From the NCBI GenBank assembly GCA_947502495.1, contig CANNAC010000017.1, positions 1 to 49,324 of the forward strand: a DNA stretch of 49,324 nt, given 5' to 3'. The notes under the pieces are model-generated. The model saw only the letters and a program-made list of their open reading frames with translations. It did not search any database and had not been told where the DNA came from. Source of the DNA: an uncultured Flavobacteriaceae bacterium (GTDB taxonomy: Bacteria > Bacteroidota > Bacteroidia > Flavobacteriales > Flavobacteriaceae). This document shows positions 38,923 to 46,579 of this stretch, in pieces. Made by a program: the position numbers and the translations under genes. Numbering within the stretch: the stretch's first letter is position 1; each line of letters opens with the position of its first letter.

Positions 38923-40149
38923 CTATTCGCTCATTTTAATTCTAATTGGTAATCCATAAGAAACGGTTACTGGACTCCCTTGTTGCATTCCTGGTTTCAT
39001 TTTAGGAAGTAATCTAGTAACTCGTTTTGCTTCTGCTTCTAATTTAGGATCTGCAGCTCTTGCTCCAATACTAACTACATTACCTGAAGTATTTATTTTA
39101 AATGAGATATTTATTTTTTGAACTCCAACTAAATCTGAAGCTAAGTCAGTATCAAAATTATTCATGATAAACTCTTTTATTTTATCACTCATGCATTGCT
39201 TTCTAGTGGCGTTATTTCCGCCTTCACAACCTGGATATATCGGCACATTTTCAATTAAGGCAAAGGATGTTTCTCCACCTCCTGCATTTGCTTTGGCTTT
39301 AGCTGCCGCGGCTGCTGCCGCTTTTGCTTCTCCGGCTGCTTTAGCATCTGCTGCCGCCTTAGCGTTTGCTCTTGCTTTTGCATCTGCTCTTGCTTTTGCT
39401 TCGGCATCCGATTTGGCCTTCGCTGCTGCTGCTGCCTTAGCATCTGATTCTGCTTTTGCTTTTGCCGCCGCTGCTTTTGCATCTGCCATTGCCTTCGCGT
39501 CTGCTGCTGCTTTCGCCTTTGCTTCGTTTTCTTTCTTTAATTTTTCTGCCGCTTCTGCTTTTGCTTTAGCAGCTGCTGCGGCTTTATCTTTTGCATCCTT
39601 AGCCTCTTTAGCTAGTTTTTCCGCTTTGGTTTTAGCGTCGGCTAATGCTTTTTGTTTTGCTTCTTTTTCGGTTTTTAAACGCGCTGCTTCTTCCGCTTCT
39701 TCTTTTAATATTTTTTCAGCTTCTGCTGCCTCTTTTTTAGCTTCTTCTATTTCTTTAAGCGCTTTTTCTGCTGCCGCTGCTTTTTCTTCTTGTAGTTGCT
39801 CTTCTTTTAGCTTTTCTTCATTAATTCTCTCTTCCTCTGCTTTGGCTTCTTCTTCCGCTTTCGCTTCTTCTTCGGCTTTAGCTGCTTCGATTGCTTCTTC
39901 GTCTATTACTTCTTCTTCTGGTTTATTTTCGGCAGGTTCTTCAGGAGTTTTTTCTTCTACTACCGGTTTATTGGGTTGCACATTTCCTCCAACTGGCGCA
40001 GCATTACCAAAGTTAATTGCTACTCCAAATTCTTCTGGTTCTTCTTGATATTCTTGGCCAACAACAAAAAGCAACAAAATAAAAATCAACATTATTAATG
40101 TTGTTATTTTTGCTGAATTCTTCTCATGTTTGGTTGTGAAATATTTCAT
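38923..40149 (-). CDS. TonB-like energy transducer (paralogue 1, long Ala/Lys coiled coil)
   Basis: A 408-aa protein whose N-terminus (MKYFTTKHEKNSAKITTLIM) is closely related to paralogue 2. The difference is a very long Ala/Lys/Glu-rich coiled-coil-like spacer, about residues 75-290, with repeated AKA, KAAA and KAKAEA units. The C-terminal TonB-type domain follows (VQKINISFKINTSGNVVSIGAR, KMKPGMQQGSPVTVSYGLP). A rigid helix may span a wider periplasm or reach the peptidoglycan. The Ala-rich tract produces spurious long frames on the other strand. Confidence 0.82.
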   Translation of the reverse strand: MKYFTTKHEKNSAKITTLIMLIFILLLFVVGQEYQEEPEEFGVAINFGNAAPVGGNVQPNKPVVEEKTPEEPAENKPEEEVIDEEAIEAAKAEEEAKAEEEAKAEEERINEEKLKEEQLQEEKAAAAEKALKEIEEAKKEAAEAEKILKEEAEEAARLKTEKEAKQKALADAKTKAEKLAKEAKDAKDKAAAAAKAKAEAAEKLKKENEAKAKAAADAKAMADAKAAAAKAKAESDAKAAAAAKAKSDAEAKARADAKARANAKAAADAKAAGEAKAAAAAAAKAKANAGGGETSFALIENVPIYPGCEGGNNATRKQCMSDKIKEFIMNNFDTDLASDLVGVQKINISFKINTSGNVVSIGARAADPKLEAEAKRVTRLLPKMKPGMQQGSPVTVSYGLPIRIKMSE

Positions 40150-40243
40150 TATGCTTTGGTTATTGAATGTGTATTCAAAACTTAAATTCTTCCTTAAAGA
40201 AATGTTGTTTTCTCCTTACTTATTTAGCTAATTAAAGCTAAAG

Positions 40244-40271
40244 ACACCTTTCCTAAAAATAGAAAAGGTGT
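40244..40271. terminator. Hairpin between exbD and the TonB genes
   Basis: ACACCTTT (40244-40251), 12-base loop, AAAGGTGT (40264-40271). The T run is on the plus side, so on the minus-strand transcript it is a weak terminator. It may lower TonB expression relative to exbBD. Confidence 0.4.
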
Positions 40272-40279
40272 TTTTATTA

Positions 40280-40672
40280 TTACTGTGACTTTACTGCTAA
40301 AGTGGATTTTATTTTATTCCTATTCGCAATGTCCATTATAAACACGACGTGTTTCATTTCGACATCTTGGTCGGAACGAATAGTAATAGATGGTGTATCT
40401 GTGTCTCCTACTTTCGCTATTACTTCTGCTTCTAAATTATCTTTAGATACTTTTTTCATATCTACATAATAGTTCACATCTTTATCTACGCTTACAGATA
40501 CATTTTTTGTTTGCGTTGTTTTGCTAGAAGATTTTGGTAATAGTAAATCTATAGCTTCCGCGGAAACAAGTGTAGATGCAATCATAAAAAAGATTAGCAA
40601 CAGAAATACGATGTCTGTCATAGACGACATATTAAATTCTGGTGTTACTTTATTTCTTCCTCTTAAATTCAT
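40280..40672 (-). CDS. exbD: Biopolymer transport protein ExbD/TolR family
   Basis: A 130-aa protein with a short cytoplasmic start (MNLRGRNKVTPEFNM), one membrane span (about 19-37, TDIVFLLLIFFMIASTLVS) whose SMTDIVF Asp is the conserved proton-path residue, and a periplasmic domain (SVSVDKDVNYYVDMKK, VIFIMDIANRNKIK-like end). With ExbB it forms the proton-driven motor for TonB. Its start is 1 base from the exbB stop. Confidence 0.92.
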   Translation of the reverse strand: MNLRGRNKVTPEFNMSSMTDIVFLLLIFFMIASTLVSAEAIDLLLPKSSSKTTQTKNVSVSVDKDVNYYVDMKKVSKDNLEAEVIAKVGDTDTPSITIRSDQDVEMKHVVFIMDIANRNKIKSTLAVKSQ

Positions 40673-40673
40673 A

Positions 40674-41375
40674 TTACGTTGGTTCGTTTAAGTGATCTAA
40701 AAATTCTAGAGAATTTGCTTCCATTTGGTACACTACCTTATCTGTTTTCACCACTAAATGGTTGTATGAAACATAAGCGATAATACCAACAATAAGACCT
40801 CCAACGGTTGTTGTCATAGCAGTATACAAACCATCTGCAAGAGTTTTAATATCTATAGACCCTCCAGAATTTGCGATTTCGAATATAGAAAGTATCATTC
40901 CTATTACCGTACCAAGAAAACCAATCATTGGTGCTGCCCCTGAAATGGTTGCTAGTACACTAACGTTTTTTTCTAGTCCGTAAATCTCTAGTCTTCCTGC
41001 GTTTTCAATAGCTGTATTAATATCTTCTAATGGCTTACCAATTCTACTAATTCCTTTTCCTATTAGTCTGGAAACTGGTGAGTTTTGCTGTGCACATAAC
41101 ATTTGTGCTGCATCTACTTTCCCATTAGAAACATGGTCTTTTATTTGATTCATAAAATTAGCATCTACTTGTGATGCTGCTTTTATAGCGAAAAGTCTTT
41201 CAAAATAAATATAGATAGCAACTATAAGTAACACAAATAGTAGGGCCATAATTATCATTCCTGCGGTACCACCACTTGATATTAGTTCTATTATGGAAAG
41301 TGTTTTCTTAGCAGATTCTCCATCCGCTAATAACTCTGCACCTTCTTGTGCATCTTGCAATATTGTATTTAACAT
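40674..41375 (-). CDS. exbB: MotA/TolQ/ExbB proton channel protein
   Basis: A 233-aa protein with three membrane spans: about 37-58 (GGTAGMIIMALLFVLLIVAIYIY), about 145-165 (GAAPMIGFLGTVIGMILSIF) and about 185-205 (LYTAMTTTVGGLIVGIIAYV). The GAAPMIGFLGTVIGM motif is the family signature. It is the first gene of exbB-exbD-tonB-tonB-folC on the minus strand. Its start follows a short acidic N-terminal region, MLNTILQDAQEGAELL. Confidence 0.92.
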   Translation of the reverse strand: MLNTILQDAQEGAELLADGESAKKTLSIIELISSGGTAGMIIMALLFVLLIVAIYIYFERLFAIKAASQVDANFMNQIKDHVSNGKVDAAQMLCAQQNSPVSRLIGKGISRIGKPLEDINTAIENAGRLEIYGLEKNVSVLATISGAAPMIGFLGTVIGMILSIFEIANSGGSIDIKTLADGLYTAMTTTVGGLIVGIIAYVSYNHLVVKTDKVVYQMEANSLEFLDHLNEPT

Positions 41376-41457
41376 AAAAATTTGTTTTGGCTAATGTATT
41401 AACGTTGATATTTTTACTTAAGTATAATAAAGATTTTTTTAAGAATCTTTATTATAG

Positions 41458-41520
41458 ATTCCCGCTTTCGCGGGAATGACAATTGTAATGGAATCCTCGA
41501 ATAAAAAACTCGAGGAATTA
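41458..41520. repeat. Two hairpin repeats between nhaD and exbB
   Basis: ATTCCCGC/GCGGGAAT (41458-41477, loop TTTC) is the same class as the hairpins before trp genes. The second, TCCTCGA/TCGAGGA (41494-41500 with 41510-41516), ends 9 bases from the nhaD stop and may serve as its terminator. Confidence 0.6.
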
Positions 41521-41528
41521 TTTTTTGA

Positions 41529-42923
41529 TTAAAATAAAGTTCTTGTTACCATAAATGCGGCAGATCCTACAAGGAAACCGATTAATGCTAACCATGATAT
41601 TTTTTTAACATACCAGAAGAAATCTATTTTTTCCATTCCCATTGCAACTACTCCTGCTGCAGATCCGATAATTAACATAGATCCACCTGTTCCTGCTGAA
41701 TATGCAATAAAGTGCCAAAGCTCATCATCTATAGGCTCAGAGAACATACCTAAACTTGCTGCTACTAAAGGAACGTTATCTATAACTGCAGATCCTACAC
41801 CTAATAATAAAACTACTAAATCGGAAACACCACCATGATGCAACTCTGTACCTAACATTGGCATAGTATCTTGTAAAGTTGTAGCAAAACCGAATAAAAT
41901 CCCTAAAGATTCAAGAGCTGCAACAGCCATTAAAATCCCTAAGAAGAATAAAATACTTGGCATTTCTATTTTAGAAAGCGAATGGTGTACTGGACTATGG
42001 TGTGCATGTGCATCACTTTCTTCCGAGTCTGGGCTTGAAATACTAAATTTAGAATTACTATAGATTTCGGCAAAAATAGCAACGATACCTAAAGCCAGCA
42101 TCATACCAACATAAGGAGGTAAATGTGTAACTGTTTTAAAAATTGGCACAGAAACAATTCCTGCTAAACCAAGATATAACATGGTTGCGCTATACTTACT
42201 TTTTGGCTTATCGTTATCGTCTTCTACTATTTCTAAATCTCCTTTGAAAGCTGGTAAAAACGAAGCTATAAATGTAGGAACTAGCATACATAATAAGGAG
42301 GGAATAAAAAGGTACCCTATTAAATGTCCTGTGGTTACTTTTTTACCAATCCAAAGCATGGTTGTTGTCACGTCACCAATTGGAGACCATGCTCCACCTG
42401 CATTTGCTGCAATAATGATTAAACCCGCATACCAGATACGTACATCTCTATCTTTTACTATTTTTTGAAGTATCGATATCAAAACAATCGTTGCTGTTAA
42501 GTTATCAATAATTGCAGAAAGTATAAACGCTAAAAAGGCAAAAATCCATAAGATTTTAGATTTCTTTTTTGTTTTAATAAAGCTTTTAATAGTCGCAAAA
42601 CCATCAAAGTAATCTATAATCTCTACAATAGTCATTGCCCCTAAAAGGAATACCAGAATTTCTGCTGTTTTACCTAAATGGTGCAACAAGGTCTCTTCCA
42701 TCATGTGCATTTTTTCTTCATGCCCAAGCAACCCAAAATTATCCATTAAGTTGTGTTTGGCAGAATCGAACCACTGCGGAAAACTATCAATTCCTAAAGC
42801 AATTAAAGCCCAACAAATAGCCATCATTACTAAAGCCGGAATTAATTTATCAATTTTAATGCTATGCTCTAAAGTAATAGCTAAATAGCCTAATACAAAT
42901 ACTAAAATAATTACTGTTTCCAT
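41529..42923 (-). CDS. nhaD: Na+/H+ antiporter NhaD
   Basis: A 464-aa, about 12-span membrane protein of the CitM/NhaD superfamily that exchanges sodium for protons across the cytoplasmic membrane. LLGAMTIVEIIDYFDGF, SAIIDNLTATIVLI, NAGGAWSPIGDVTTTMLW and SAVIDNVPLVAASLGMF are NhaD motifs; the two IDN-type loops carry ion-binding Asp. A His-rich cytoplasmic or periplasmic loop (SDAHAHHSPVHHSL) is unusual and may sense pH or metal. It is 9 bases downstream of the dehydrogenase gene and probably co-transcribed. Confidence 0.93.
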   Translation of the reverse strand: METVIILVFVLGYLAITLEHSIKIDKLIPALVMMAICWALIALGIDSFPQWFDSAKHNLMDNFGLLGHEEKMHMMEETLLHHLGKTAEILVFLLGAMTIVEIIDYFDGFATIKSFIKTKKKSKILWIFAFLAFILSAIIDNLTATIVLISILQKIVKDRDVRIWYAGLIIIAANAGGAWSPIGDVTTTMLWIGKKVTTGHLIGYLFIPSLLCMLVPTFIASFLPAFKGDLEIVEDDNDKPKSKYSATMLYLGLAGIVSVPIFKTVTHLPPYVGMMLALGIVAIFAEIYSNSKFSISSPDSEESDAHAHHSPVHHSLSKIEMPSILFFLGILMAVAALESLGILFGFATTLQDTMPMLGTELHHGGVSDLVVLLLGVGSAVIDNVPLVAASLGMFSEPIDDELWHFIAYSAGTGGSMLIIGSAAGVVAMGMEKIDFFWYVKKISWLALIGFLVGSAAFMVTRTLF

Positions 42924-42932
42924 AAAAGTGTG

Positions 42933-44159
42933 TTATATAAGTTGGCTTAATGCTATCTCGAAAGCCGTTGCACTAATCCCGGTTTTTGATTGGTTTTTGT
43001 TATGTACGTTTTGGATTGCTTTTTTAATAATTTCTGAAGTATCATTAAAAATAGCTTCATCTGTCATTTGTACTTTACGTTCCATAAAGTATGCAAAAAC
43101 TCTAGCCATACCACAGTTTGAAATAAAATCTGGGATAAGACTTACGCGATTATCGGTATGTTCCATAATAGAGCCAAAAAAGATTTCTTTATCTGCAAAT
43201 GGTACATTTGCACCACAAGAAATCACCTCTAATCCAGTATCAATCATTTGATCAATTTGATCTTGTGTAATTAATCTTGAAGCTGCACAAGGTGCAAATA
43301 TATGTGTTTCTAACGACCAAATTTTATCATTAATTTCCTCAAAAGGAATAAGGTTATCCGCTACTAGCGTATTTCCATCTTTATTTAAAAATAACGAAGT
43401 AATTTCTTCAAAAGAAAAACCGTCTTCCTTTATTAAACCACCTTCGCGATCTATAATACCAACAACTTTTGCTCCCATTTGCGACAGATAGAATGCTGCT
43501 GCAGAACCTACGTTACCAAAACCTTGAACTATTGCTTTTTTACCAACAACAGATCCTCCATAAATAGCGTAATACTGTTTTACGGCTTCGGCAACACCAA
43601 AACCTGTAATCATATCTGCTATCGTATATTTTCTAGTTACACTAGGAGAGAAATTTGGATTTTCAATCACTTTAATTACCCCTTGGCGTAATTGTCCGAT
43701 TCTATTAATCTTGTCCGCTTCGGTTGGTTTAAAATGTCCATTGAAAACACCTTCTTGTGGATGCCAAACACCACTTTCTTCAGTAATTGGGATTACTTCA
43801 TGAATTTCGTCTACATTTAAATCGCCTCCTGTACCATAATAACTTTTAAGTAATGGAGATACCGCTTTATACCAGCGTTCTAAAACACCTTTTTTTCTTG
43901 GGTCACTTGGGTCGAAATTAATCCCTGATTTTGCACCACCTATTGCTGGTCCAGAAACGGTAAATTTCACTTCCATCGTTTTGGCTAGAGATAAAACTTC
44001 GTTCATATCCAAGCCTTTACGCATTCTAGTTCCTCCACCAGCTGCTCCTCCACGAAGTGAGTTTATAACTGTCCAACCCTCTGCATCTGTTTCTGGATCT
44101 TTCCAATTAAAAACTATTTCGGGTTCTTTATTTTCGTATTTACTAAGTAAATCTTTCAT
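42933..44159 (-). CDS. Glu/Leu/Phe/Val dehydrogenase
   Basis: A 408-aa member of the Glu/Leu/Phe/Val dehydrogenase family, which oxidatively deaminates an amino acid with NAD(P). GGTRMRKGLDMNEV and GPAIGGAKSGINFDP hold the substrate-binding Lys (GGAKSG, normally GGxKxG); YGTGGDLNVDE carries the catalytic Asp; VQGFGNVGSAAA is the NAD-binding motif. I start at ATG 44159 (MKDLLSKYENKEPE), because a -7 box overlaps the longer start at 44186. Length is near the glutamate dehydrogenase range, but substrate is uncertain. It leads a two-gene unit with nhaD. Confidence 0.88.
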   Translation of the reverse strand: MKDLLSKYENKEPEIVFNWKDPETDAEGWTVINSLRGGAAGGGTRMRKGLDMNEVLSLAKTMEVKFTVSGPAIGGAKSGINFDPSDPRKKGVLERWYKAVSPLLKSYYGTGGDLNVDEIHEVIPITEESGVWHPQEGVFNGHFKPTEADKINRIGQLRQGVIKVIENPNFSPSVTRKYTIADMITGFGVAEAVKQYYAIYGGSVVGKKAIVQGFGNVGSAAAFYLSQMGAKVVGIIDREGGLIKEDGFSFEEITSLFLNKDGNTLVADNLIPFEEINDKIWSLETHIFAPCAASRLITQDQIDQMIDTGLEVISCGANVPFADKEIFFGSIMEHTDNRVSLIPDFISNCGMARVFAYFMERKVQMTDEAIFNDTSEIIKKAIQNVHNKNQSKTGISATAFEIALSQLI

Positions 44160-44183
44160 TAATATGGTTCGTTGTTTGTTAAA

Positions 44184-44191
44184 CAAATATA
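44184..44191 (-). promoter_or_regulatory. Likely -7 box of the dehydrogenase-nhaD operon
   Basis: On the minus strand TATATTTG, an exact match to the consensus, about 25 bases before the chosen start. It overlaps the longer alternative start and so argues against it. The -33 TTG is not clear. Confidence 0.5.
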
Positions 44192-44229
44192 AAAAACAAA
44201 AAGTGCTTTATTATAAATTTATACTATTT

Positions 44230-45288
44230 TTAAGGAAGATAAATTTTCCCACTACTATGATCTTGTTTCGCTCCCGTTACACTCGCTAAACAATTTACTT
44301 CATCCCGCATTTTTAATACACCTAAAAACCCAAAGATTAGTGCTTCTTTAAACTCTATTAATTCTTTAGAAGGGATCTTGAGTTTTAACACCTTTTTTGC
44401 ATTAATTCTAGACATAAGGTAATCATTATAAGCACCACCGCCGGTTACTAAAACTTTGGCTTCCGTTTTAAAACTTGCCGCTATCTCATTCGCAATATGT
44501 TCTGTAAATGTGTGAAGTATATCTGCTTCTTTATGTTTTGAAGTTTCCAATTTTGGAAAAATTTCGGTTTCCACCCATTCTAATCCTAAGGATTTTGGCG
44601 GACTTTGTTTATAGAATGGTAAATTTCGTAATTCGGTTTCTAAGTGATCTATAAAAGCCCCAGATTTTGCAATTTCTCCTTTATCATCATAAGGTAAACC
44701 TAGTGTATTGGCGTATTTATTTAAAACAATATTTGCGGGGCAAATATCATAAGCAATTCGTTTTTGATTTTCTAAATAAGAAACATTTGCAAATCCCCCT
44801 AAATTTAAACAATAGTCATATTCGGAAAACAATAGTTGATCCCCTATAGGCACTAATGGAGCGCCTTGGCCACCAAGTGCTACATCTTGTACTCTAAAAT
44901 CGCAAACGACTTTATGCTTCGTTAAAGTGGCTAGTTCTTTTAAATTTCCAATTTGATAGGTTAATCCATTTTCTGGTTGATGCAATGCCGTATGCCCATG
45001 AGCGCAAATAGCATCCACATCTTGAATACTATTTTCCGTAATAAAAGTATTAATAACTTCTGCTACATGTGCCGTATAACGTATGTCAATCTGTTGTAAT
45101 TCTTCTGAAGAACGACCAACCAAATGCTTCAGTGTATCTAACCATGCTTCCGAATAACTAATGGTTTTACAGCATTCTATTTTAAACTTCCAAGTGGTTT
45201 CCAAATTAAAAGTGATGTAGGCTAAATCGATTCCATCTAATGATGTTCCAGACATAACTCCTACAATTTTATATTCCCTCTTTGTCAT
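44230..45288 (-). CDS. anmK: Anhydro-N-acetylmuramic acid kinase
   Basis: A 352-aa ASKHA-fold kinase that opens and phosphorylates anhydroMurNAc from recycled peptidoglycan. VMSGTSLDGIDLAY (residues 10-24) is the signature N-terminus, followed by AHGHTALHQPE, VCDFRVQDVALGGQGAPLVP and LVTGGGAYNDYL. Length matches the family (350-370 aa). It is divergent from the acyl-CoA dehydrogenase gene and stands 71 bases upstream of the amino-acid dehydrogenase. Confidence 0.93.
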   Translation of the reverse strand: MTKREYKIVGVMSGTSLDGIDLAYITFNLETTWKFKIECCKTISYSEAWLDTLKHLVGRSSEELQQIDIRYTAHVAEVINTFITENSIQDVDAICAHGHTALHQPENGLTYQIGNLKELATLTKHKVVCDFRVQDVALGGQGAPLVPIGDQLLFSEYDYCLNLGGFANVSYLENQKRIAYDICPANIVLNKYANTLGLPYDDKGEIAKSGAFIDHLETELRNLPFYKQSPPKSLGLEWVETEIFPKLETSKHKEADILHTFTEHIANEIAASFKTEAKVLVTGGGAYNDYLMSRINAKKVLKLKIPSKELIEFKEALIFGFLGVLKMRDEVNCLASVTGAKQDHSSGKIYLP

Positions 45289-45312
45289 ATTATGTAAAAA
45301 TAGTAATCTCTA

Positions 45313-45343
45313 TTGAAAATATGCCATTAAAAACTTATATTTG
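45313..45343 (+). promoter_or_regulatory. Promoter of the acyl-CoA dehydrogenase gene
   Basis: TTG (45313-45315), 20 bases, TATATTTG (45336-45343), an exact match to the Bacteroidota promoter, 37 bases upstream of the ATG. Confidence 0.75.
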
Positions 45344-45380
45344 TACTCATTTTTTATCATAAAAACATTTAAATAGAATT

Positions 45381-46523
45381 ATGGATTTTAGCCTAACAGA
45401 AGAACATATCATGATTCGCGATGCAGCTCGCGATTTTGCACAAACCGAATTACTTCCAGGAGTTATAGAACGTGACAATGCACAAACTTTCCCGCAAGAA
45501 TTAGTTAGAAAAATGGGTGATCTTGGTTTTATGGGAATTATGGTAGATCCAAAATATGGAGGAAGTGGAATGGATGCCATTTCATATGTATTAATTATGG
45601 AAGAACTTTCTAAAATTGATGCCTCTGCTTCGGTAATGGTTTCTGTAAACAACTCTTTAGTTTGCTATGGTTTAGAAGCTTATGCTAATGAAGAACAAAA
45701 ACAAAAATACTTAACTAAACTTGCTACTGGAGAAGAAATTGGAGCTTTTTGTTTAAGTGAACCAGAAGCTGGTAGTGATGCCACTTCGCAAAAAACAACT
45801 GCTATAGATAAAGGAGATCACTATCTAATTAACGGTACAAAGAACTGGATTACTAATGGTGGACGTGCAGGAATTTATATCGTAATTGCGCAAACAGATA
45901 ACCATAAAGGCTCGCATGGAATTAATGCTTTTATTCTTGAAAAAGGAATGCCTGGTTTTGATATTGGACCAAAAGAAGATAAATTAGGAATTCGCGGAAG
46001 TGATACACATACCTTACAATTTAATGATGTAAAAGTACCTAAAGAAAATAGAATTGGTGAGGACGGATCTGGTTTTAGATTCGCTATGAAAACTTTATCT
46101 GGTGGACGTATTGGTATTGCAGCGCAAGCTTTAGGAATTGCAGCTGGAGCTTACGAATTGGCTTTAAAATACTCGAAAGAACGTAAAGCTTTTGGTACCG
46201 AAATTTGCAACCATCAAGCGATTGCTTTTAAATTAGCAGACATGTATACCGAAATTGAAGCGGCAAGAATGTTAGTGATGAAAGCTGCTTGGGATAAAGA
46301 CCAAGGAAATAATTACGATATGTCTAGCGCAATGGCAAAATTATATGCTTCGCAAGTGGCTATGACACATACAGTGGAAGCGGTTCAAATTCACGGTGGA
46401 AACGGTTTTGTAAAAGAATACCATGTAGAACGTTTAATGCGTGATGCAAAAATTACACAGATTTATGAAGGAACTTCTGAAATTCAGAAAATTGTAATTT
46501 CTAGAGGATTAATTAAAGGATAA
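45381..46523 (+). CDS. Acyl-CoA dehydrogenase
   Basis: A 380-aa flavoprotein that makes the first double bond in fatty-acyl- or branched-acyl-CoA oxidation. MDFSLTEEHIMIRDAARDFA is the usual N-terminus; GAFCLSEPEAGSDA and NGTKNWITNGG bind flavin; KLGIRGSDTHTLQF and RKAFGTEICNHQAIAFKLADM follow; QIYEGTSEIQKIVISR carries the catalytic Glu. Closest in feel to short/branched-chain dehydrogenases. A soluble enzyme with its own promoter and a terminator. Confidence 0.93.
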   Translation: MDFSLTEEHIMIRDAARDFAQTELLPGVIERDNAQTFPQELVRKMGDLGFMGIMVDPKYGGSGMDAISYVLIMEELSKIDASASVMVSVNNSLVCYGLEAYANEEQKQKYLTKLATGEEIGAFCLSEPEAGSDATSQKTTAIDKGDHYLINGTKNWITNGGRAGIYIVIAQTDNHKGSHGINAFILEKGMPGFDIGPKEDKLGIRGSDTHTLQFNDVKVPKENRIGEDGSGFRFAMKTLSGGRIGIAAQALGIAAGAYELALKYSKERKAFGTEICNHQAIAFKLADMYTEIEAARMLVMKAAWDKDQGNNYDMSSAMAKLYASQVAMTHTVEAVQIHGGNGFVKEYHVERLMRDAKITQIYEGTSEIQKIVISRGLIKG

Positions 46524-46546
46524 AATATCTTTAAGATTATATACAG

Positions 46547-46579
46547 AAAGGCTTCCTTATTTATTTGGAAGCCTTTTTT
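46547..46579 (+). terminator. Terminator of the acyl-CoA dehydrogenase gene
   Basis: AAAGGCTTCC (46547-46556), 10-base loop, GGAAGCCTTT (46567-46576), then T. It runs into the helicase stop codon (46578-46580), so the two convergent genes share the boundary. Confidence 0.82.

Noticed and set aside
39255-39482. Minus-strand frame rich in Gln, Lys and Arg inside the TonB gene
   Set aside because: A frame-shifted shadow of the same Ala-rich repeat tract.
39164-40048. Long plus-strand frame of 294 codons opposite the TonB gene, rich in Ala and Ser
   Set aside because: It is the mirror of the repetitive Ala/Lys codons of the real minus-strand gene. The composition is a by-product and the protein has no other feature.
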